From positions 4,526,001-4,590,000 of the forward strand of contig NZ_CP082833.1 in assembly GCF_021278985.1 (NCBI RefSeq): DNA of 64,000 nucleotides. The letters are read 5' to 3'. The notes under the pieces were generated by a model, which worked only from the letters and a program-made list of their open reading frames with translations, was not told the DNA's origin and ran no database searches. The position numbers were made by a program, and so were the translations under genes. Below are positions 36,418 to 46,255 of the stretch, one piece after another; the stretch's first letter is position 1; every line of letters starts with the position of its first letter. The DNA comes from Citrobacter rodentium NBRC 105723 = DSM 16636. Lineage in GTDB: Bacteria > Pseudomonadota > Gammaproteobacteria > Enterobacterales > Enterobacteriaceae.

Positions 36418-39150
36418 ATGTCAGTCATTTTACTCGTTAAGGATCACGACGGGAAGTTGGTTTCAAAATATGTGTTAGAGAAACAGCATCCTCTGTACTT
36501 AGATGCTCCTCCTCCCGGGACCTCCTTTGAATTGCAAAACAGCTCTGGCCGCACCATTAAATATTTTAAGGCGCAGAAAGCTGGTGATGCGACAGAACTT
36601 CATATTGTCGATGAAGGCAGCGTCAGCTATGACGTCGTTATTGAAAATATGGCTCCGGAGCAAATGCCGCCCGTCACCACCATGGGTGAGACGGGAACCT
36701 ATACGTATGCGCTGGATACCAGTACCGGCGTTTATTCCCTCCCCGGATTCGTCGAAGAGAGCGTGGTGGCAGAAAGCAGTACCAATATGCTGCTTGGCAT
36801 CGGCGCAGTTGCGGTGGGCGCCATATCAGCAGGCGTTGCCCTTAACTCAAGTCATAACTCGCACAGCAACAGAGACAACGCTTCTGATGTTGATACCGGA
36901 ACCGGTGTAAAACCGGGCAATAACGGCACCCCGCCGCTGATGACCGATAATAACGGCAACCCCGTCGCCGACGGTGCCACCACCAATGACAACACCCCGA
37001 CGCTGAGCGGCAGCGGCGAGCAGCCGGGCGCTGAAGTGGTTATCAAGGACGGCGACACCGTGATCGGCGAAACCATCGTTGACGAGAACGGCAACTGGAG
37101 TATCACCCCTGAGAAACCGCTGGACGACGGCGAGCATACCATTACCACCGAGATCACCAATCCGGACGGCTCGCAGAGCAATAACGATACGACGATTGTT
37201 GTCGATACCGGCGCTGGCGAAAAACCGCAGCCGCAACCAGAACCTGAGCCACAGCCTGAACCCGAGCCACAACCTAAACCCGAGCCACAACCTGAACCCG
37301 AGCCACAGCCTGAACCCGAGCCACAGCCTGAACCCGAGCCGCAGCCTGAACCCGAGCCGCAGCCTGAACCCGAGCCGCAGCCTGAACCCGAGCCGCAGCC
37401 TGAACCCGAGCCACAGCCTGAACCCGAGCCACAACCAGAGCCGGGCACTCCGCCGCAGATGACCGACGATGAGGGCAACACCATCGCCGACGGTGCCACC
37501 ACGAATGACAATACCCCGACGCTGAGCGGCAGCGGTGAGCAGCCGGGCGCTGAAGTGGTTATCAAGGACGGCGACACCGTCATCGGCGAAACCATCGTTG
37601 ATGAGAACGGCAACTGGAGCATCACCCCGGAGCAGCCGCTGGACGACGGTCAGCACGACATTACCACCGAGATCACCAATCCGGACGGGTCGCAGAGCAA
37701 CAGCGACACCACTCTGGTTGTCGATACCGGCGCTGAGCCACAGCCGGAACCGCAGCCTGAGCCACAGCCGGGCACTCCGCCGCAGATGACCGACGATGAA
37801 GGAAACCCTATCGCCGACGGCACCACCACCAATGACAACACCCCGACGCTGAGCGGCAGCGGCGAGCAGCCGGGCGCTGAAGTGGTTATCAAGGACGGCG
37901 ACACCGTCATCGGCGAAACCATCGTTGATGAGAACGGCAACTGGAGCATCACCCCTGAGAAACCGCTGGACGACGGCGAGCATAACATTACCACCGAGAT
38001 CACCAATCCGGACGGCTCGCAGAGCAACAGCGACACCACTCTGGTTGTCGATACCGGCGCTGAACCGCAGCCGGAACCGCAGCCTGAGCCACAGCCGGGC
38101 ACTCCGCCGCAGATGACCGACGATGAGGGCAACCCTATCGCCGACGGCGCCACCACCAGTGACAATACCCCGACCTTCGGCGGCAGCGGCGAGCAGCCGG
38201 GCGCTGAAGTGGTTATCAAGGACGGCGACACCGTGATCGGCGAAACCGTGGTGGATGACGAAGGCAACTGGTCCATCACCCCGGAGCAGCCGCTGGCCGA
38301 CGGTGAGCACACCATCACCACCGAGATCACCAGTCCGGATGGATCCCAGACCAGTAACGACACCACCCTGGTTGTCGATACCGGCGCTGAACCGCAGCCG
38401 GAACCTCAACCCGAGCCGGAACCGCAGCCGGGCACTCCTCCACAGATGACCGACGATGAAGGCAACACCATTGCCGACGGCGCCACCACCAGTGACAACA
38501 CCCCTACCTTCGACGGCAGCGGTGAGCAGCCGGGTGCGCAGGTGGTTATCAAGGACGGCAACACCGTCATCGGCGAAGCCGTGGTCGACGATCAGGGCAA
38601 CTGGTCCATCACACCGGAGCAGCCGCTGGCCGACGGTGAGCACACCATCACCACCGAGATCACCAGTCCGGACGGCTCGCAGACCAGCAGCGACACCACT
38701 CTGGTTGTCGATACCAGCGCTGAACCGCAGCCGGAGCCTCAACCCGAGCCGCAGCCTGAACCTGAGCCACAACCAGAGCCGGGCACTCCGCCGCAGATGA
38801 CCGACGATGAGGGCAACCCTATCGCCGACGGCGCCACCACGAATGACAACACCCCGACCTTCGGCGGCAGCGGCGAGCAGCCGGGTGCGCAGGTGGTTAT
38901 CAAGGACGGCAACACCGTCATCGGCGAGGCCGTGGTCGACGACCAGGGCAACTGGTCCGTCACCCGGAGCAGCCGCTGGCCGATGGTGAACACACCATCA
39001 CCACCGAGATCACCAGTCCGGATGGATCCCAGACCAGCAGCGACACCACCCTGGTTGTCGATACCAGCGCTGAACCGCAGCCGCAGCCTCAACCCGAGCC
39101 GCAGCCTGAACCTGAGCCACAACCAGAGCCGGGCACTCCGCCGCAGATGA
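36418..39150 (+). CDS. Giant Ig-like repeat adhesin, 5' part (frameshifted)
   Basis: The frame codes for the N-terminal 910 residues of what was one adhesin running to 42662. Residues 1-125 form an N-terminal module, 125-145 are hydrophobic (NMLLGIGAVAVGAISAGVAL), then Ig-like repeats of about 91 residues start with xPPQMTDDEGN and end with TTLVVDT, joined by P/E/Q linkers. Unit 6 has CCC at 38963-38965 where sister units have CCCC; this one-base loss shifts the frame, so the last 62 residues are out of frame. An aaggaat ribosome site precedes the ATG. Surface exposure is inferred from the Bap/LapA-like repeat design. Confidence 0.8.
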   Translation: MSVILLVKDHDGKLVSKYVLEKQHPLYLDAPPPGTSFELQNSSGRTIKYFKAQKAGDATELHIVDEGSVSYDVVIENMAPEQMPPVTTMGETGTYTYALDTSTGVYSLPGFVEESVVAESSTNMLLGIGAVAVGAISAGVALNSSHNSHSNRDNASDVDTGTGVKPGNNGTPPLMTDNNGNPVADGATTNDNTPTLSGSGEQPGAEVVIKDGDTVIGETIVDENGNWSITPEKPLDDGEHTITTEITNPDGSQSNNDTTIVVDTGAGEKPQPQPEPEPQPEPEPQPKPEPQPEPEPQPEPEPQPEPEPQPEPEPQPEPEPQPEPEPQPEPEPQPEPEPQPEPGTPPQMTDDEGNTIADGATTNDNTPTLSGSGEQPGAEVVIKDGDTVIGETIVDENGNWSITPEQPLDDGQHDITTEITNPDGSQSNSDTTLVVDTGAEPQPEPQPEPQPGTPPQMTDDEGNPIADGTTTNDNTPTLSGSGEQPGAEVVIKDGDTVIGETIVDENGNWSITPEKPLDDGEHNITTEITNPDGSQSNSDTTLVVDTGAEPQPEPQPEPQPGTPPQMTDDEGNPIADGATTSDNTPTFGGSGEQPGAEVVIKDGDTVIGETVVDDEGNWSITPEQPLADGEHTITTEITSPDGSQTSNDTTLVVDTGAEPQPEPQPEPEPQPGTPPQMTDDEGNTIADGATTSDNTPTFDGSGEQPGAQVVIKDGNTVIGEAVVDDQGNWSITPEQPLADGEHTITTEITSPDGSQTSSDTTLVVDTSAEPQPEPQPEPQPEPEPQPEPGTPPQMTDDEGNPIADGATTNDNTPTFGGSGEQPGAQVVIKDGNTVIGEAVVDDQGNWSVTRSSRWPMVNTPSPPRSPVRMDPRPAATPPWLSIPALNRSRSLNPSRSLNLSHNQSRALRRR

Positions 39151-41990
39151 CCGACGACGAGGGCAACCCCATCGCCGACGGCGCCACCACCAGTGATAAC
39201 ACCCCGACCTTCGGCGGCAGCGGTGAGCAGCCGGGTGCGCAGGTGGTTATCAAGGACGGCAACACCGTTATCGGCGAAGCCGTGGTCGACGATCAGGGCA
39301 ACTGGTCCATAACCCCGGAGCAACCGCTGGCCGACGGGGAACACACCATCACCACCGAGATCACCAGTCCGGACGGCTCGCAGACCAGCAGCGACACCAC
39401 CCTGGTTGTTGATACCAGCGCTGAACCGCAGCCGGAGCCTCAACCCGAGCCGCAGCCGGAACCTGAGCCACAACCAGAGCCGGGCACTCCGCCGCAGATG
39501 ACCGACGACGAGGGCAACACCATCGCCGACGGCGCCACCACGAATGACAACACCCCGACCTTCGGCGGCAGCGGCGAGCAGCCGGGCGCTGAAGTGGTTA
39601 TCAAGGACGGCAACACCGTTATCGGCGAAGCCGTGGTCGACGACCAGGGCAACTGGTCCGTCACCCCGGAGCAGCCGCTGGCCGACGGTGAGCACACCAT
39701 CACCACCGAGATCACCAGCCCGGATGGTTCCCAGACCAGCAGCGACACCACCCTGGTTGTCGATACCAGCGCTGAACCGCAGCCTGAACCTGAGCCACAG
39801 CCAGAGCCGGGCACTCCGCCGCAGATGACCGACGATGAGGGCAACCCCATCGCCGACGGCGCCACCACCAGTGACAACACCCCGACCTTCGGCGGCAGCG
39901 GTGAGCAGCCGGGTGCGCAGGTGGTTATCAAGGACGGCAACACCGTCATCGGCGAAGCCGTGGTCGACGACCAGGGCAACTGGTCCGTCACCCCGGAGCA
40001 GCCGCTGGCCGATGGTGAGCACACCATCACCACCGAGATCACCAGTCCGGACGGCTCGCAGACCAGCAGCGACACCACCCTGGTTGTCGATACCAGCGCT
40101 GAACCGCAGCCGGAGCCACAACCTGAACCTGAGCCACAACCAGAGCCGGGCACTCCGCCGCAGATGACCGACGACGAGGGCAACACCATTGCCGACGGCG
40201 CCACCACCAGTGACAACACCCCGACCTTCGGCGGCAGCGGCGAGCAGCCGGGCGCGCAGGTGGTTATCAAGGACGGCAACACCGTCATCGGCGAGGCCGT
40301 GGTCGACGATCAGGGCAACTGGTCCATAACCCCGGAGCAACCGCTGGCCGACGGGGAACACACCATCACCACCGAGATCACCAGTCCGGATGGCTCGCAG
40401 ACCAGCAGCGACACCACCCTGGTTGTCGATACCGGCGCTGAACCGCAGCCGGTTACCCCGCCGCAGATGACCGACGATGAGGGCAACCCCATCGCCGACG
40501 GCGCCACCACGAATGACAACACCCCGACCTTCGGCGGCAGCGGTGAGCAGCCGGGCGCGGAAGTGGTCATTAAGGAAGGTAATACCGTTATCGGTTCCGC
40601 TGTTGTCGACGAGGACGGTAACTGGTCCGTCACACCGGAGCAGCCGCTGGCCGACGGTGAGCACACCATCACCACTGAGATCACCAGTCCGGATGGTTCG
40701 CTGAACAGCAGCGATGTTACTCTTAACATTGATACCACTGCGCCAGAAGGTATCGACTCGTCTGCGGTCGTGATGACCAACGACGCGGGCGATACGCTTA
40801 ATGCCGGTAGCCCGATCAACGATGCCACCCCAACACTCAGCGGCAGCGGCGCTGAACCGGGCAGCACGGTGAACGTTTACGATAACGGCACCGCTATCGG
40901 CTCTGCCGTGGTGGATAGCAATGGCAACTGGTCCGTCACCCCGGAACAACCGCTGACCGACGGCGAGCACAGCCTGACCCTGGAAATGGTTGATGCCGCA
41001 GGCAACAGTAGCGGTCAATCTGCGCCGGTTGCGATAACGGTTGATACCGATGCGCCAGTGGGAATTGATTCATCCAAAGTCGCGATAACCAATGACAGCG
41101 GCACAACCCTCAATGCCGACAGCCCGGTCAAAGACGCCACGCCGACCTTCAGCGGCAGCGACGCTGAGCCAGGCAGTACGGTAGTCGTGCGTGATAACGG
41201 CAACGTTATCGCTTCCACCGTGGTGGATGAAAACGGCAACTGGTCTGTTACCGCAGAACAGCCACTGACCGACGGCGAACACAGCCTGACCTGGGAAGCG
41301 GTGGATGCGGCAGGCAACGGTAGCGGCGAGTCCGAAACGGTTACGCTGACGGTCGACAGCGATGCGCCAGAGGCGATCGATCCGGCCAACGTCGTGATAA
41401 CTAACGATGCGGGCGAGACGCTTGATATCGGTAGCCCAATCAACGACGCCACGCCGACGCTCAGCGGCAGCGATGCAGAGCCGGGAAGTACGGTAATCGT
41501 ACGTGATAAAGGCAGCGAAATCGCCAGAGTAACGGTGGACGATCAGGGCAACTGGACCGTCACCCCGGCAAAAACGCTGGCAGAAGGTGAACACAGCCTG
41601 ACTTATGAAGTGGCTGATGCCGCTGGCAACAGCAGAGGAGAATCGGCACCGGTAGCGGTAACGGTTGATACCGTTGCGCCAGACGGCGTCGATCTCTCCA
41701 GCGTGGTTATTAGCAACGAAGCGGGCGAAGATGTCACCGCCAGTGCGACCCAGGCCGACAGCGTACTGACCTTCAGCGGCAACAAGCTGGAAGCCGGCAC
41801 AACGGTTACCGTTTACGACGGCGATCGGGTGATTGGTCAAACGACCGTGGACGCGAACGGCGCCTGGCAGTTCACCACTGAGGAAGGGTTAAGCGATGGC
41901 GGGCACGACATCCACTTCACCGTTTCCGATGCGGCTGGCAACACCAGCGCCCCGTCGGAATCCCTGACAATGGAAGTGGCTTCGGTGACC
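36928..41990 (+). repeat. Tandem Ig-like repeat array, 15 units
   Basis: Eleven units start near 36928, 37446, 37775, 38104, 38437, 38788, 39137, 39488, 39818, 40153 and 40453. Units 2-11 are nearly identical in DNA sequence. Four more diverged units of about 312 bases start near 40741, 41053, 41365 and 41677. Units 5-10 are so alike that recent homogenisation or duplication is likely. Confidence 0.85.
37220..37440 (+). repeat. 18-bp minisatellite in the adhesin linker
   Basis: About eleven near-identical 18-base units of the form cctgaacccgagccacag encode a (PEPEPQ) rod. Shorter versions of the same unit occur in each later linker. The array can expand and contract by slippage without changing the frame. 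Confidence 0.85.
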
Positions 41991-42655
41991 TTTGCCGCAG
42001 CGGACAACATCAATACCGAAGCGGCGATCGGCTTTACCTGGCCAACGGAGCAAGGCGCTGAGGGTAACGTGGTTAACAGCGGTACCCACACCTTCCACGT
42101 CAATGACGGCACCGTTGTCGACCTCTACGTACAGGCAACCAGCTCCGCGCTGCTTAACATCTTCAGCTCAACCACGCTGACCCTGAGTAAGTACAACTCC
42201 AGCACCGGACAGTGGGAAGCGCTCACCTCTAACGGCGCCAGCAACCTGTTCGGCATGTTCGGCCTCGGCGTGCAGACCTCGGACATTACGCTGCCGGGCC
42301 TGACGGCGGGCGACTACCGTCTGGAGCTCAGCATTGGCGGCCTGAACCTCGGCACCAACATGAGTATCGCCACCCAGGAGACGATTTACCAGTTGGCGGC
42401 TGAACCGACCATTACCACTTACAAAACCGCCGCTGGCAATGTGATGAATGACGTTGACGCCCTCTCCGGCCAGGACGGCGTTCCGCATCCGGCGCAGACC
42501 CTGGTAACCTCGGTTTCGGTTACCGGCGCGGACGGCAGCGTCGTCAGCTATGCGGTTAACGCCTCCGGCGCTACGGTGATTGATGGGCTGTACGGTAAGC
42601 TGACCATCTCAGCGAACGGTGACTACGTTTATGAGCCGAACTATGCGATATCCGC

Positions 42656-42662
<7 letters not shown>
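39147..42662 (+). CDS. Giant Ig-like repeat adhesin, 3' part (truncated)
   Basis: This frame continues the adhesin after the frameshift at 38963-38965 and is open from there; the ATG at 39147 is an internal codon without its own ribosome site. It codes for Ig-like units 7-15, then a non-repeat domain (about 42000-42400) and the start of a VCBS/cadherin-like module (GKLTISANGDYVYEPN). The frame then ends abruptly at 42662, where prophage DNA begins. No type I secretion signal or RTX motif remains, so the encoded protein is probably not exported even if expressed. The missing 3' end should lie beyond the prophage. Confidence 0.75.
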
Positions 42663-42816
<154 letters not shown>

Positions 42817-43206
42817 TTACCCCTTTTTCCCCGTATCGGCATCAGGTTCACCATCAAACAGCTTACCCTGCATCCGATCCAGTTCTTCTTTCTTTACCCG
42901 CTTGACCACGCTGTAAATCCACTGCAGCGAAACGCCATACTTGCGGGCCAGCTCGTGGTGGTTGCGCCCGTCGAACTCCTGGAAAATTTCCCGATCGCGC
43001 TGGCTGACCTTCCAGACCATCCCCATCGGAAAATAGACGTTCTGCCCGCCCCAGACCTGCATCATGCGGTTAGCAACCGCCTGACCAATCTGGTCGGAAA
43101 CGGCGGGATCAATATCAATAATCTCGCGGACGGTCTCTGAGGTGTGTTGTGCCAGCTCAACCAGCAGCTCTGGCCCCTTGCTACGAAACTGACTCATGTC
43201 GCTCAT
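42817..43206 (-). CDS. Mor-family transcription activator
   Basis: Mor in phage Mu activates the middle promoter. The 129-residue product has a Mor/C-type C-terminal helix-turn-helix (FDGRNHHELARKYGVSLQWIYSVVKRVKK). The start at 43206 forms an ATGA overlap with the gemA stop and has a gggggc ribosome site; the frame further upstream belongs to gemA. It is the last gene of the leftward early operon and would switch on late genes by analogy. Confidence 0.88.
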   Translation of the reverse strand: MSDMSQFRSKGPELLVELAQHTSETVREIIDIDPAVSDQIGQAVANRMMQVWGGQNVYFPMGMVWKVSQRDREIFQEFDGRNHHELARKYGVSLQWIYSVVKRVKKEELDRMQGKLFDGEPDADTGKKG

Positions 43207-43628
43207 CGCTTTGCCCCCGTAGCCCTGCGTTGCCACTTCTTCAGCTTTTCAATCACGCTGCTGGCCTGCTCAGCGTTGAGCCAGCGTAACGCGTTGATGC
43301 CCGTTTCCCGTTTAACCCAAAGCGTCAGCGCCTTTTCCGAACGGTCACGGATAACCCCCGCGTCGGCCATTTCCAGCCATAGCGCCCGGATTTTCTTCGA
43401 CTGAGGGTGGCTATCCAGCGGTATCCCGGACTTCGCTTTCCCGGCAGGCTTAATACGGAACCCTTTCTTCTTCATGGATTCCAGTACGCGGTTAAGCTGG
43501 GTCATGTCCATGCCCTTTGTTGAGGCTTTTCCCGTCAGGCCCTGTAGCATCTGGCGGTAGGTGTCCTCATCCATCTGGAGGTCATTGCGGGCAATATGAA
43601 TGAGTTGGATAAGACGCTGTTTATTCAT
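43203..43628 (-). CDS. GemA-like phage regulatory protein
   Basis: The 141-residue protein resembles Mu GemA/gp16-type proteins (DUF1018), which modulate host functions such as gyrase expression. The start at 43628 (MNKQRLIQLIHIARNDL) follows a ggag ribosome site eight bases upstream. Its stop overlaps the mor start. Confidence 0.85.
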   Translation of the reverse strand: MNKQRLIQLIHIARNDLQMDEDTYRQMLQGLTGKASTKGMDMTQLNRVLESMKKKGFRIKPAGKAKSGIPLDSHPQSKKIRALWLEMADAGVIRDRSEKALTLWVKRETGINALRWLNAEQASSVIEKLKKWQRRATGAKR

Positions 43629-43836
43629 TATCGCCACTCCTTTTACCGGTACCACCGATATAGTCAACATACAGAGGAAGGGCTACAGGCCAGCACAGGA
43701 ATATAACGGCCCAACTAATCCAGCACCAGGCACCGCTGTATCGTGAATAAAAGCCGGTATGGCGGTGCAATTCAGCCGTACACCAGCCCACAAAACAATA
43801 CCAGAACAGGCCACACACAATAGTTTCAGCCATCAT
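43621..43836 (-). CDS. Small phage membrane protein
   Basis: The product of about 71 residues (MMAETIVCGLFWYC...) has two hydrophobic segments rich in Trp and Cys. A gggggc ribosome site lies before two successive ATG codons at 43836 and 43833. It overlaps gemA by eight bases and the preceding gene by eleven bases, which supports a real operon gene. Function is unknown. Confidence 0.55.
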   Translation of the reverse strand: MMAETIVCGLFWYCFVGWCTAELHRHTGFYSRYSGAWCWISWAVIFLCWPVALPLYVDYIGGTGKRSGDNE

Positions 43837-44521
43837 AAGCCGCCCCCAGTTTCTGCCGTTCCTGGCCGTTAACCGGCTGATGCAGTCGGACGTTTTTCCC
43901 CTCTTTGTAACCCAGGTGGCGGGACATGTCCGAGTCACGGGATTTCCCGGTTTTACGGCCTGTTGTTGTTTCTGTATCAGGGTATTTCTGGGACAGCCAT
44001 AATTTGGCCAGTTCCTGCTCCTCCCGTGACATGGCGAAAAGGTGAACCTCTCTACTTACAGCCAGCACCCAGCCTTCAGCAAATTTGTCACCACGGCTGG
44101 TTTTGGTCGTATTTTTGATTCTTTTATTCTGCTGTCGGATATAGTTTTTACGTGCTGAAACTAATTGTCTGGCCAGTACCTCCCATGTATATGACGCGAG
44201 TTCAACCCGGTCTTTATTACCGTAAAAGCCGACGCTGGGTTTAAAACCAGAATGAATAATAGACTTAACGCCGAAAGCATCCTGAATAATACCCAGCAGG
44301 CCCAGCATGTAACGAGGTGGATTAACGCTACCTGCGGCCCAGTAGCCGCTGATGCTTTCATCAATATCACTGAGTGCCAAATCATCCTGGGTGATGTTAT
44401 ACGCCAGCATCAGCTTCTGGGCGCGTTGCAGTGCCAGCGCTGCTTCGTGGGGGTTATCGGATTTAGCCAGCGCCAGCAGTTTCTTTAACTTCTCCAGCAC
44501 CTTCTCATTATTCTGCTGCAT
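43826..44521 (-). CDS. DUF2786-type phage protein
   Basis: The 231-residue product has an N-terminal DUF2786-like segment (KLKKLLALAKSDNPHEAALALQRAQKLM). Proteins of this type are common in Mu-like and other prophages, with no assigned activity. It sits in the early leftward operon and overlaps the genes on both sides. Confidence 0.75.
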   Translation of the reverse strand: MQQNNEKVLEKLKKLLALAKSDNPHEAALALQRAQKLMLAYNITQDDLALSDIDESISGYWAAGSVNPPRYMLGLLGIIQDAFGVKSIIHSGFKPSVGFYGNKDRVELASYTWEVLARQLVSARKNYIRQQNKRIKNTTKTSRGDKFAEGWVLAVSREVHLFAMSREEQELAKLWLSQKYPDTETTTGRKTGKSRDSDMSRHLGYKEGKNVRLHQPVNGQERQKLGAAYDG

Positions 44522-44804
44522 AAGTTACCCCCAGGCGTTCGGCAAGACGTTCCAGCTTTTTCTGCTTCTGGAAGTCAATGAGCTTATCCATTCCGTTAAT
44601 ACGGAACTGTTCGATCATGATCTCGACGTCTGCCATCTCACCAGCCAGGTCAACCTCGTTGCCCAGCCCGTTCATATTACGGGCCGCCGCAGCGGCCAGT
44701 TCAGCAGACTCTTCCATCAGCTTCAGTGCCTGGGCCTCCGGCCCGAAGGTTTTCAGGGCCAGATGGTAGATCGTTGAGCGGTTGTATAACTTCATACCTT
44801 TCAT
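44508..44804 (-). CDS. MazG-like NTP pyrophosphohydrolase-type protein
   Basis: The 98-residue product has the helical EES-ELAAA...E...EMADVEIM pattern of all-alpha NTP pyrophosphatases (KLMEESAELAAA near residue 29 and GEMADVEIMIEQF near residue 54). Two in-frame ATGs, at 44804 and 44795, are possible starts. Housecleaning of nucleotides is inferred from the fold family. Confidence 0.65.
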   Translation of the reverse strand: MKGMKLYNRSTIYHLALKTFGPEAQALKLMEESAELAAAAARNMNGLGNEVDLAGEMADVEIMIEQFRINGMDKLIDFQKQKKLERLAERLGVTYAAE

Positions 44805-44818
44805 CTTCTTTCCCCGTA

Positions 44819-45091
44819 TTAATGGCGTGATACGCCGATGATCCTGACGTGGCCTTCCTCAGTAATTTCCAGTTCATACAGTGGCGGTAGTTTTCTCAGG
44901 TGGTCACTGGTTGCGTGAAGAGCGTAAATGGCCTGATCCAGACCATTGGTTGCGACGATGGCATGTGAAGCCATGCTGATTAATTTGATTAACACCTGTC
45001 GAATATGGTTTGGGTTTTCACAGCCACACACACTGATATATTCCGCGACAATTTCACGGGTACGCTTTTCGGCTTCCTTCGGAGTAATCAT
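44819..45091 (-). CDS. Phage early protein of unknown function
   Basis: The 90-residue product (MITPKEAEKRTREIV...) is mostly helical with no recognisable domain. The ATG at 45091 overlaps the TGA of the previous gene in an ATGA pattern, which fixes the start and excludes the longer frame to 45265. Confidence 0.65.
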   Translation of the reverse strand: MITPKEAEKRTREIVAEYISVCGCENPNHIRQVLIKLISMASHAIVATNGLDQAIYALHATSDHLRKLPPLYELEITEEGHVRIIGVSRH

Positions 45092-45276
45092 TGCTTGGCC
45101 TCGCAGGGGATAAATTCCATTGCCGGAACTTCTGAGTAGTAGTGCTGGCTGCAGTGCGGACATACCAGCGTGATGAGGACAGCCGGGACATGTTGTTTCC
45201 CGGAGATGATGATGCTGGCTTCGCTGAACTTCAGCGTGGTGATACCTTTCTTGCAGTTGGAACATTTGATGGACAT
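45088..45276 (-). CDS. Small zinc-ribbon-like phage protein
   Basis: The 62-residue product has two CxxC pairs, CSNC near residue 5 and CPHC near residue 39, as in a zinc ribbon. It overlaps the next gene by ATGA. Function is unknown; nucleic-acid binding would be a guess from the fold. Confidence 0.65.
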   Translation of the reverse strand: MSIKCSNCKKGITTLKFSEASIIISGKQHVPAVLITLVCPHCSQHYYSEVPAMEFIPCEAKQ

Positions 45277-45354
45277 GATTTATTCCTCAATGCTGTTTTC
45301 GGCGTGCAGAAGCCCACGGCGCTGACGCCGAAATAAAACGAAAATGAATTAAAA

Positions 45355-45966
45355 TTAGATGGCAGCGATATCTAACGGAATATTTACCAGCTTCCCGTTT
45401 TTATCTTTCTCCCGGAAATTAATATAGGTTTTGGACATCGCTACCTGCAGTGATTCCGATATCGCCTCCATCGCTTTATTCCAGCGTTCGTCCTGGATTT
45501 TGACCCGGCGCAGGGAAAGGATACGCCCGGTATTCAACTGGCCCTCTTTATCCACCTGGAAGGCATCGCTGATGATGGCCCGCAGGTTAGCGTTCGCGCC
45601 CTCAGACCATTCAGTGACGCACTCGTCAATCAGGTCTTTGGCAATCTGCAGCTCTGGCCCGAAGGTCAGGGTTTCCTGTACGCGAATGGTGATCTGCTGG
45701 CTACCGTCGAAACTGCTAAAGGTCACGTTGCCTTTGGCACCCCCACGCGTTCTGCCGTACTTCTCGGCCACAAGGTCAAGCCAGGCATAACACTCGTCAA
45801 AGGCGCGGCGCTTGAAGTAGGCAAGCTCATCGCGTTTAGCCTTCGCAGCAGCAACCTGTTCCTTAACGAAAGTATCCATCGCAAGGTCATAGTCAGACAC
45901 CTGGTCAACCGGCACCAGGCGCCCCTTGCGGTCTTTCATATAGTCTTCTTTATTTACTTCACTCAT
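45355..45966 (-). CDS. DUF3164-family phage protein
   Basis: The 203-residue product (MSEVNKEDYMKDRKGRLVP...) resembles DUF3164 proteins found in the early operons of Mu-like phages. These have no established activity. It lies between two small early genes in the leftward operon. Confidence 0.8.
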   Translation of the reverse strand: MSEVNKEDYMKDRKGRLVPVDQVSDYDLAMDTFVKEQVAAAKAKRDELAYFKRRAFDECYAWLDLVAEKYGRTRGGAKGNVTFSSFDGSQQITIRVQETLTFGPELQIAKDLIDECVTEWSEGANANLRAIISDAFQVDKEGQLNTGRILSLRRVKIQDERWNKAMEAISESLQVAMSKTYINFREKDKNGKLVNIPLDIAAI

Positions 45967-45983
45967 CTCTGTTCACCTTATGG

Positions 45984-46253
45984 TTAATGTAATGACTCTG
46001 ACCAGGTAATACGGCAGCCATGCAATTCGAAGACGCCCTGTTTAAAGCGCCCTGAACCGTCATGCCCCATATGGGTATAACTCGCTTTTCCCTGCTCCAG
46101 CAGGCGGGCGCAATAACCGTTGCGAGCAATACGAATGACCGGCTTACTGCCCGCAATCATGACGCTTTGCACCGTGGTATTCATGGCGTTAAGCGCCGCA
46201 ATAGCGGAACAAACATTACTCATCTGCTGGTTGATATTGATGATAGATTTCAT
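45984..46253 (-). CDS. Phage early protein of unknown function
   Basis: The 89-residue product (MKSIININQQMSNVC...) shows no family signature. It starts two bases after the end of the B gene in the same operon, with no competing frame on either strand. Confidence 0.6.
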   Translation of the reverse strand: MKSIININQQMSNVCSAIAALNAMNTTVQSVMIAGSKPVIRIARNGYCARLLEQGKASYTHMGHDGSGRFKQGVFELHGCRITWSESLH

Positions 46254-46255
46254 GG

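Noticed and set aside
37220..37440. Regularly spaced short repeat resembling a CRISPR array
   Set aside because: The 18-base units are contiguous with no unique spacers and are in frame with the adhesin, coding for PEPEPQ.
36847..38772. 641-codon minus-strand frame opposite the adhesin repeats (also 38739-41018)
   Set aside because: Repetition of the adhesin units leaves the reverse frame open; the translation is low-complexity and has no start signals.
38990..39150. Treating the adhesin as two separate overlapping genes
   Set aside because: The second frame has no ribosome site at 39147 and continues the exact repeat pattern of the first after a one-base loss, so they are one broken gene.
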